Assembly (NCBI GenBank): GCA_004558535.1
Contig: SFCP01000087.1
Location: 1-11,542 of the forward strand
Length of the DNA stretch: 11,542 nt
DNA from: Bacteroidales bacterium
GTDB lineage: Bacteria; Bacteroidota; Bacteroidia; Bacteroidales; Bacteroidaceae
Direction of reading: 5' to 3'
The notes below the pieces were generated by a model. That model searched no databases and was not told the DNA's origin. It was given only the letters and a program-made list of their open reading frames with translations. Positions 7,383 through 11,542 of this stretch are shown one piece after another (position 1 is the first letter of the stretch; the number at the start of each line of letters is the position of its first letter). The translations under genes were made by a program, and so were the position numbers.

Positions 7383-7565
7383 TATAAGCTCAACTTTCCG
7401 GCCCGGAAGACCCCTTTTTCCCATTATTGCTGCCCGCTACGTTTCCATAAATTCTAAGAAATGGATCATAGGAAATCCCATGTCAGACAAGACTCACAAA
7501 AACTGGGATAAAAACCTTGCCCTGTGTCGGCCCTGTGTCGACCCCGTGTCCGTCGGAAAAGACAA
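7383..7565. other. Intergenic spacer before the right repeat block
   Basis: No gene is seen. CTGTGTCGGCCCTGTGTCGA (7520-7539) contains a direct repeat of CCTGTGTCG. The last part, with CCCGTGTCCG and AAAAGACAAAAACC, resembles in inverted form the sequence after element B in the left block (about 410-460), so the repeat similarity starts here. Confidence 0.4.
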
Positions 7566-7570
7566 AAACC

Positions 7571-7720
7571 GGAAAAACCCCTTGCGCCGGATGCAAAATG
7601 TCTCTTGCGAGCCATGGACGCTGTAGCCGTCTGAAAATCCCTCGAGCAAGCTCGGGTATTCTCAGACGGCTACAACATCCCCCTATCGGGTTTTGCATCC
7701 GGCGCAAGGCGATAAACAAA
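7571..7720 (+). repeat. Branched hairpin repeat, element B, right copy
   Basis: The outer stem is a perfect 19 bp (7580-7598 with 7691-7709). The long inner hairpin has a perfect 13-bp stem (7622-7634 with 7662-7674, TGTAGCCGTCTGA and its complement) and apex GAGCAAGCTC. CCC-TATC-GGG near 7680-7690 is the small hairpin. The flanks are GGAAAAACCCC on the left and GCGATAAACA on the right. Relative to the copy at 262-412 it is inverted. Two outer-stem T-A pairs there are C-G pairs here. Confidence 0.8.
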
Positions 7721-7776
7721 AAAAAACAAGGATCTCCTCCTCCGTAACAGTGACGTTGTATAAAAATTCCGTTCTT

Positions 7777-7803
7777 GAGGTGCATACATCTACTATGCAC
7801 CTC
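7777..7803. repeat. Perfect hairpin in the right-block spacer
   Basis: GAGGTGCATA (7777-7786) and TATGCACCTC (7794-7803) form a 10-bp stem with a 7-nt loop. The counterpart in the left block (165-191) keeps only the stem base. Neither side is followed by a clear T run, so it is more likely part of the repeat family than a terminator. Confidence 0.6.
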
Positions 7804-7830
7804 TACCCATAAAATGGTTTATTTGAATAA

Positions 7831-7886
7831 GATAGGATGCGGCTCAGCAATCAGAGCAAGCTCTATTGCATTCGCCTTGCACTATC
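7831..7886 (+). repeat. Third hairpin with the same apex as elements A and B
   Basis: GATAG (7831-7835) pairs with CTATC (7882-7886), and GCAAT..CAGAGC pairs with GCTCT..ATTGC around the apex GAGCAAGCTC, the apex shared by elements A and B. It is followed by TTTCTGTTTATCGCC, the start of the inverted element A. It is absent from the left block, so the right block carries an extra unit or the left has lost one. Confidence 0.5.
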
Positions 7887-7889
7887 TTT

Positions 7890-8036
7890 CTGTTTATCGC
7901 CTTGCAGAGGATGGATGCCTTCTGTAAGAAGGTGGTGGCAGGCTTTCAGTTTGGGCGTTAAGAGCTTGCTCTTATAAGACCAAAATGGAAGCCTGACAGC
8001 AGGGCGCAGCCCCATCCTCTGCAAGGGGTTTTTCAA
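7890..8036 (-). repeat. Branched hairpin repeat, element A, right copy
   Basis: The outer stem is 7900-7914 with 8012-8026. Read on the minus strand, the 127-nt folded part equals positions 9-135 with a single C/T difference, including all three inner hairpins. GTTTATCG precedes it and GGGGTTTTTC follows. The sequence just inside (toward element B) is clearly more diverged than the element itself, so the element has been copied or converted recently. Confidence 0.85.
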
Positions 8037-8042
8037 ATCCAC

Positions 8043-8086
8043 TTCTTTGGCGCTAAAAGCCTTTACCGGACAGCCATTATTTTGCA
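8043..8086 (+). repeat. Flanking module following the hairpin block, right copy
   Basis: This is similar to 476-523, with GCTAAAAGCC, CGGACAGC and ATTTTGCA in the same order and orientation. See that entry. Confidence 0.5.
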
Positions 8087-8107
8087 GCGCCCTCCATGCA
8101 CAAATAT

Positions 8108-8145
8108 CCCCGCCTACAAGTTTTCCTCAGGAGAGGCAGGCGGGG
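8108..8145. terminator. GC-rich hairpin downstream of the variable-protein array
   Basis: CCCCGCCT (8108-8115) pairs with AGGCGGGG (8138-8145), and CCTC-AGGA-GAGG pairs inside. It lies beyond the last minus-strand gene of the array and may be a backup terminator. There is no strong T run on either strand. Confidence 0.4.
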
Positions 8146-8152
8146 TAAGGAG

Positions 8153-8180
8153 AAGCTCGGGCCTTTAAATGCCCGAGCTT
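8153..8180. terminator. Hairpin terminator candidate at the end of the variable-protein array
   Basis: AAGCTCGGGC (8153-8162) and GCCCGAGCTT (8171-8180) form a perfect 10-bp stem with the 8-nt loop CTTTAAAT, 31 bp beyond the stop codon of the leftmost paralogue. The position suits termination of the minus-strand array. The lack of a T run on the minus strand lowers confidence. Confidence 0.5.
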
Positions 8181-8231
8181 AAATAAATCAAATAAATTAA
8201 ATAAATCGAATCATTCTACAACCGGCCGCAC

Positions 8232-8381
8232 AGTGTGCCCGCTGATGCGGTAGTTCCAGTACGAGCTGGCACTGCCTCCCGAATAGAAATACAGGACGTA
8301 CGCGTACTGCGTACCGCTCCCATAGGGCGTAGACGACCAGTAGTAGCCGTGCTCGCCCGCGTAGGTCGTGGAAGTACCGTA
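8232..8381 (-). other. DGR-type variable region of copy 1 (VR1)
   Basis: This region has 50 codons before the conserved tail VRPVVE. Aligned with VR2 and VR3, most variable codons keep their third base (C or T) while bases one and two change, for example TAC/GGC/GAT, ACC/TGC/GGC, GGT/AAT/TGT and TAT/AGT/AAT for copies 1/2/3. Constant codons such as those of YWSSTPY and SGGS are identical in all three. This fits adenine-directed mutagenesis of AAC/AAT template codons by a diversity-generating retroelement. The GC-rich tail GTGCGGCCGGTTGTAGAA would be the initiation site. Confidence 0.8.
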
Positions 8382-8715
8382 GCGCCAGCCGGCAGCGGGA
8401 AAGAAAATACTGTTGCCGTTCCGCTTGGAAGTAAAGAGCATACCCTTGACGCCATTCTGAGTGGTCCACTGGTAGTCGCAGTTGCTGCGTAACTCGACGA
8501 ACTCGGCCTTGGTGGGCAGACGCCAGCTGCCGCCCCAATTGGCGCGGGCGGCATCATAGGAAGAGTTCCCGCCTATGTCGCTCATGCTGCGTTCCCATGT
8601 AATAATTGCCGTAGCCCGTGGGGCTGGAGGCGCCCACATTGCAGGTCGCCCACTTGACACTCAGGCCCAAATCGACCCACTCGTGGCCGGCGTGTGTACC
8701 TCTATCTTTCGGATG

Positions 8716-9093
8716 ATCTCCCCTGTACGGGCAATTTTCCTTCAGTTCGCCGCAGGCGTTGCACTTGGGATGATTGCCTCCGTAGGGACAGGGATTATTC
8801 TTAGCGCCGCAGACCCGGCCGCAGGAGCTGCAAGTGGGATGATTACCACCGTACGAACAATTCTCCCGAAGTTCGTCGCAGGTGTTGCACTTGGGATGAT
8901 TGCCTCCGTAGGGACAGGGATTGTTCTTAGCGCCGCAGACCTTACCGCAGGAGCTGCAAGTGGGATGATGACCGCCGTACGAACAATTCTCCCGAAGTTT
9001 GCCGCAGGTATTGCACTTAGGGTGCTTGCCGTCGTAGGGACAGGCATTGTACTTGGCGCCACAGACCTTGCCGCAGGTCTTACACGTCGGATG
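8716..9093 (-). repeat. Stalk repeat array of copy 1, six units
   Basis: Alternating long (23-residue, HPxCxxCGKVCGAKxNPCPYGG) and short (19-residue, HPxCxxCGxLxENCxYGG) units run in the order long-short, three times. Each unit brings four Cys and one His in a fixed pattern, which suggests metal binding or disulfides. The DNA of the units is nearly identical, so unit number can change by recombination or slippage. Confidence 0.85.
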
Positions 9094-9186
9094 ATTACAG
9101 CGATACGGGCAATTGGATTTCTTCTTGAGGCACTTCCCGCACACCGGCTCCTGTGCGCACAGACTCAGCGGCAGCAGAAACTCGAA

Positions 9187-10125
9187 TCATTCTACAACTG
9201 GCCGGACAGGGAGCCCGTTGAAGCGGTCGTACCAGACCGTGCCGGCACTGCCTCCCGAACTGAAACACAGGCTGTACGCGCCCGGCGCATTGCTCTCATA
9301 GGGCGTAGACGACCAGTAGTAGCCGCCCACGCCCGCGCGGCACGTGGAAGTACCGCCGCGCCAGCCGGCAGCGGGAAAGAAAATACTGTTGCCGTTCCGC
9401 TTGGAAGTAAAGAGCATACCCTTGACGCCATTCTGAGTGGTCCACTGGCGGGTGCAGTTGTTGAGTAACTCTTTGCACTCGGCCTCGCTGGGCAGACGCC
9501 AGCTGCCGCCCCAATTGGCGCGGGCGGCATCATAGGAAGAGTTTCCGCGAATGTCGCTCATGCTGCGTTCCCACGTCTTGCAATTGTCCTCGTCATAGCG
9601 GCTCTTGGTGCTTGTCTCGCCCCAAGCGTAGTAATTGCCGTATTCCTCCGGAGTATTTGCGCCCACATTGCAGGTCGCCCACTTGACACTCAGACCCAAA
9701 TCGACCCACTCGCGCCCGGCATGTGTGCCGCTGGTGGGGTGCTTGCCGCCGTAGGGGCAGGGGTTCATCTTCGCACCACAAAACTTACCGCAGGAGCTGC
9801 AAGTGGGATGATGACCGCCGTACGAACAAATCTCCCGAAGTTCGCCGCAGGTGTTGCACTTGGGATGATTGCCTTTGTAGGCACAATTCTCTTTCAGTTT
9901 GCCGCAGACACTACACTTAGGGTGCTTGCCTCCGTAGGGGCAGGCATTGTTCTTGGCGCCACAGACCTTGCCGCAGGTACTGCAAGTGGGATGATTACAG
10001 CGATACGGGCAATTGGATTTCTTCTTGAGGCACTTCCCGCACACCGGCTCCTGTGCGCACAGACTCAGCGGCAGCAGGAACAGGAGGCAAAAGCTCAATA
10101 AGGTAAGGAAAGATTTGGCCTTCAT
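9187..10125 (-). CDS. Secreted Cys-rich repeat protein with variable FISUMP (lectin-like) domain, copy 2, intact
   Basis: This 312-residue protein is the only intact member of the array. Residues 1-25 form a signal peptide (MKAKSFLTLLSFCLLFLLPLSLCAQ); the AQ end suits signal peptidase I, though a lipoprotein cannot be excluded. Then come CGKCLKKKSNCPYRCN and four stalk units (45-128: long, short, short, long). From about 138 there is a FISUMP-like domain: EWVDLGLSVKWATCNVGA, EEYGNYYAWGET, GGSWRLP, YYWSSTPY and a VRPVVE C-terminus. Residues 257-306 are the diversified region. Proteins diversified in this way elsewhere (phage Mtd, Treponema TvpA, Legionella LdtA) bind ligands with a C-type-lectin fold, so I infer a cell-surface or secreted ligand-binding protein. 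The start is ATG at 10125. No clear promoter is seen, but the leader resembles that of copy 3. Confidence 0.88.
   Translation of the reverse strand: MKAKSFLTLLSFCLLFLLPLSLCAQEPVCGKCLKKKSNCPYRCNHPTCSTCGKVCGAKNNACPYGGKHPKCSVCGKLKENCAYKGNHPKCNTCGELREICSYGGHHPTCSSCGKFCGAKMNPCPYGGKHPTSGTHAGREWVDLGLSVKWATCNVGANTPEEYGNYYAWGETSTKSRYDEDNCKTWERSMSDIRGNSSYDAARANWGGSWRLPSEAECKELLNNCTRQWTTQNGVKGMLFTSKRNGNSIFFPAAGWRGGTSTCRAGVGGYYWSSTPYESNAPGAYSLCFSSGGSAGTVWYDRFNGLPVRPVVE
9208..9357 (-). other. DGR-type variable region of copy 2 (VR2)
   Basis: These are residues 257-306 of the intact protein. In the three-way alignment 38 of 43 variable columns sit at codon positions 1 or 2. The constant scaffold (GTS, AG, YWSSTPY, AY, SGGS, VRPVVE) is unchanged. 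The region sits at the extreme C-terminus, as is usual for DGR targets. It is followed by the stop codon and the shared bases TTCGA. Confidence 0.85.
9742..9993 (-). repeat. Stalk repeat array of copy 2, four units
   Basis: The units run long, short, short, long (residues 45-128), the smallest array of the three. One unit reads CGELREICSYGG with Ile in place of the usual Asn, and another has KFCGAKM. All Cys and His positions are kept. Confidence 0.85.
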
Positions 10126-10205
10126 AATTTATGGGTTTTGTGAATTGGCGCAGCTGTAAACACGCGGTGTTGTTGAAGCAGGACGCGCAGCATCCAATCG
10201 TCCTT
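10126..10205 (-). promoter_or_regulatory. Leader of copy 2, duplicated before copy 3
   Basis: The sequence upstream of copy 2 shares CTGTAAACACGCGGT and CGCGCAGYATCCARTCGTC with 11355-11433 upstream of copy 3, at the same distance from the start codon. It was duplicated with the genes and may carry shared expression signals. No exact TAnnTTTG box is present. The corresponding segment of copy 1 is deleted. Confidence 0.6.
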
Positions 10206-10243
10206 GAATCAAATAAATCGAATCATTCTACGACCGGCCGGAC

Positions 10244-10393
10244 CTGGAGCCCGCTGTTGCGGTAGTACCAGCCCGCGTTGACACTGCCTCCCGAATTGAA
10301 ATACAGGCCGTACGCGCCATACGTACAGCTCTCATAGGGCGTAGACGACCAGTAGTCACCGCGCTCGCCCGCATCGCCCGCGGAAGTACCATC
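10244..10393 (-). other. DGR-type variable region of copy 3 (VR3)
   Basis: This is the third member of the alignment described for VR1. Codons such as AAT (codon 33), AAC (codons 39 and 46) still show the inferred template state. Despite the upstream frameshift the region carries no stop codon or indel relative to the other two copies. Confidence 0.8.
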
Positions 10394-10706
10394 GCGCCAG
10401 CCGGCAGCAGGAAGGAAGATGCTGTTGCCGTTTCTCTTGGAAGTGAAGAACATACCCTTGACGCCATTCCGAGTGGTCCACTGACGGGTGCAGTTGTTGA
10501 CCAACTCGTCGCACTCGGCCTTGGTGGGCAGACGCCAGCTGCCGCCCCAATTGGCGCGGGCGGCATCATAGGAAGAGTTCCCGCCTATGTCGCTCATGCT
10601 GCGTTCCCATGCCCACATTGCAGGTCGCCCACTTGACACTCAGACCCAAATCGACGTATTCGTGGCCGGCGTGCGTACCGCTGGAAGAAAGTGTGGGTTC
10701 TAGATG

Positions 10707-11222
10707 CCTGCCATTATAGGGACAGGGATTATTCTTAGCGCCGCAGACCTTACCACAGGAACTACACTTGGGATGATTACCTCCGTAGGGACAGGGATTG
10801 TCCTTAGCGCCGCAGACCTTACCGCAGGTGTTGCACTTGGGATGATTACCTCCGTAGGGACAGGGATTGTCCTTAGCGCCGCAGACCTTACCGCAGGAGC
10901 TGCAAGTGGGATGATGACCTCCATACGAACAATTCTCTTGAAGTTTGCCGCAGGTGTTGCACTTGGGATGATTGCCTCCGTAGGGACAGGGATTGTTCTT
11001 AGCGCCGCAGACCCGGCCGCAGGAGCTGCAAGTGGGATGATTACCGCCGTACGAACAATTCTCCCGAAGTTCGCCGCAGGTATTGCAAGTGGGGTGCTTC
11101 CCCTTGTAGGCACAATTCTCTTTCAGTTTGCCGCAAGCGTTGCACTTAGGGTGCTTGCCGCCGTAGGGACAGGGATTGCTCTTGGCGCCACAGACCTTGC
11201 CGCAGGTCTTGCACGTAGGATG
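10707..11222 (-). repeat. Stalk repeat array of copy 3, eight units
   Basis: The units run long, short, short, long, short, long, long, long. The last three long units are nearly identical in DNA (TAGGGACAGGGATTGTYCTTA-like blocks on the + strand), which marks a recent expansion. Confidence 0.85.
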
Positions 11223-11354
11223 ATTACAGCGATACGGGCAATTGGATTTCTTCTTGAGGCACTTTCCGCACACCGGCTCCTGCGCGCACAGGCTCAGCGG
11301 CGCCAGAAACAGGAGGCAGCCGGCTAACAGGGTAAGGAAAGACTTGACTTTCAT

Positions 11355-11433
11355 ACTTTTGGGAATTTTGAATTAGCGTAACTGTAAACACGCGGTATTT
11401 TTGAAACAGGGCGCGCAGTATCCAGTCGTCTGT
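11355..11433 (-). promoter_or_regulatory. Leader of copy 3, duplicated before copy 2
   Basis: This is the counterpart of 10126-10205 (see that entry). Further upstream TATATTTA (11474-11467 on the minus strand) is a weak relative of the TAnnTTTG box and could be the array promoter, with a leader of about 105 nt. Confidence 0.45.
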
Positions 11434-11486
11434 AATTTAAATAACCTTAATTCCGCAACACTATTATAAATATAACTTTTTAAGTA

Positions 11487-11511
11487 CCTGAGCAACAAAA
11501 AGTTGCTCAGG
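11487..11511. terminator. Hairpin at the right end, probable terminator
   Basis: CCTGAGCAAC (11487-11496) and GTTGCTCAGG (11502-11511) form a perfect 10-bp stem with a 5-nt A loop. ATTTTG follows on the + strand. On the minus strand the T-richness is weaker. It probably separates the array from the neighbour to the right, which may end or begin beyond the window. Confidence 0.55.
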
Positions 11512-11542
11512 ATTTTGTCATGTCAGATTTTTCACCTATCTT

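Larger units (their letters stand above)
8211..9186 (-). pseudogene. Cys-rich repeat/FISUMP variable protein, copy 1, start lost and frameshifted
   Basis: This copy is a broken paralogue of the gene at 9187-10125. The first part encodes the tail of a signal peptide (FLLPLSLCAQ), CGKCLKKKSNCPYRCN, six Cys/His stalk units (8716-9093) and the start of the FISUMP domain, WVDLGLSVKWATCNVGA. At about 8598, 53 nt present in the intact copy are missing. The frame runs into a tail MGTQHERHRRELFL and stops at 8554. The rest of the domain (WERSMSDIGGNSS to VRPVVE, 8211-8597) is open in another frame, with no stop in it. The 5' end is also gone: eight bases after the stop of copy 2 the sequence joins mid-signal-peptide, so no ATG or promoter remains. 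The nearest in-frame start is a GTG at 9144, which would lack the signal. The variable region at 8232-8381 is intact. Confidence 0.8.
10223..11354 (-). pseudogene. Cys-rich repeat/FISUMP variable protein, copy 3, frameshifted
   Basis: This copy has an intact ATG at 11354, a signal peptide (MKVKSFLTLLAGCLLFLAPLSLCAQ), CGKCLKKKSNCPYRCN, eight stalk units (10707-11222) and then EYVDLGLSVKWATCNVG. At about 10610, 86 nt present in copy 2 are missing. As in copy 1 the frame then reads MGTQHERHRRELFL and stops at 10566. The remainder of the domain (WERSMSDIGG to VRPVVE, 10223-10609) stays open in the other frame. The two frames overlap by about 74 nt. Without a +1 frameshift or a separate start it would yield a secreted stalk with no variable domain. 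A recently broken gene is the simplest reading, and recoding or an assembly error are alternatives. Confidence 0.8.

Noticed and set aside
5781..7457. 558-codon plus-strand open frame opposite the kinase gene
   Set aside because: The minus strand carries a complete kinase with all catalytic motifs. The plus frame has no recognisable domain and is rich in His and Gln, as antisense of GC-rich coding DNA often is.
8575..9468. Long plus-strand open frames across the array (also 10704-11327)
   Set aside because: They are mirror frames of the repetitive minus-strand genes, with low-complexity repeats such as VGTGIVLSAADL and no domain.
8716..11222. Regularly repeating units that look like a CRISPR array
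   Set aside because: The units are coding, have 57- or 69-nt periods, vary in sequence at codon third positions and lack unique spacers. They encode Cys/His protein repeats.
11520..11542. ATG at 11520 as the start of a plus-strand gene leaving the window
   Set aside because: Only seven codons (MSDFSPI) are visible, too few to support a gene.

Overview
The window looks like a chromosomal stretch from a member of the Bacteroidales (Bacteroides/Prevotella/Parabacteroides relatives). The signs are promoters of the Bacteroidetes TAnnTTTG type, a signal peptide ending in a '..AQ' site, a mutarotase-symporter fusion, and secreted proteins of the FISUMP (Fibrobacter succinogenes major paralogous domain) type. 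The genus cannot be fixed from the sequence alone.

Layout. Positions 1-1230 are almost gene-free. They hold long branched hairpin repeats, a 21-bp tandem repeat and a cluster of AACTATACACC boxes. A small 52-residue ORF (1234-1392) precedes purT (1597-2760, + strand), which encodes formate-dependent GAR transformylase of purine synthesis and has a recognisable promoter. A bidirectional terminator (2848-2879) separates purT from two minus-strand genes: a 903-residue fusion of a periplasmic Kelch-type mutarotase with a sodium:solute symporter (3046-5757) and, upstream of it, a membrane-anchored Ser/Thr protein kinase with MORN repeats (5832-7316). The kinase has a good promoter at 7351-7382 and may be co-transcribed with the symporter gene. 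A second block of the hairpin repeats, inverted relative to the first, fills 7563-8036. One element (A) is 126/127 identical between the two blocks.

Positions 8211-11354 hold three tandem minus-strand paralogues of a secreted protein: signal peptide, Cys/His-rich repeat stalk and C-terminal FISUMP domain, probably of C-type-lectin-like fold. Only the middle copy (9187-10125) is intact. The outer two are frameshifted by deletions that share one endpoint, and the leftmost has also lost its start.

The most striking observation is in the last 50 codons of the FISUMP domain. The three copies differ at 43 nucleotide columns, and 38 of these fall at codon positions 1 or 2, mostly in codons of an underlying AAC/AAT pattern with a retained third base. 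The intervening codons are identical, and a conserved GC-rich tail follows. This is the signature of adenine-directed mutagenesis by a diversity-generating retroelement (DGR). The three genes are therefore read as DGR target proteins with variable regions at 8232-8381, 9208-9357 and 10244-10393. No reverse transcriptase or template repeat is in the window, so these must lie outside it. The stalk also varies in unit number (6, 4 and 8), so the array seems to diversify in two ways.
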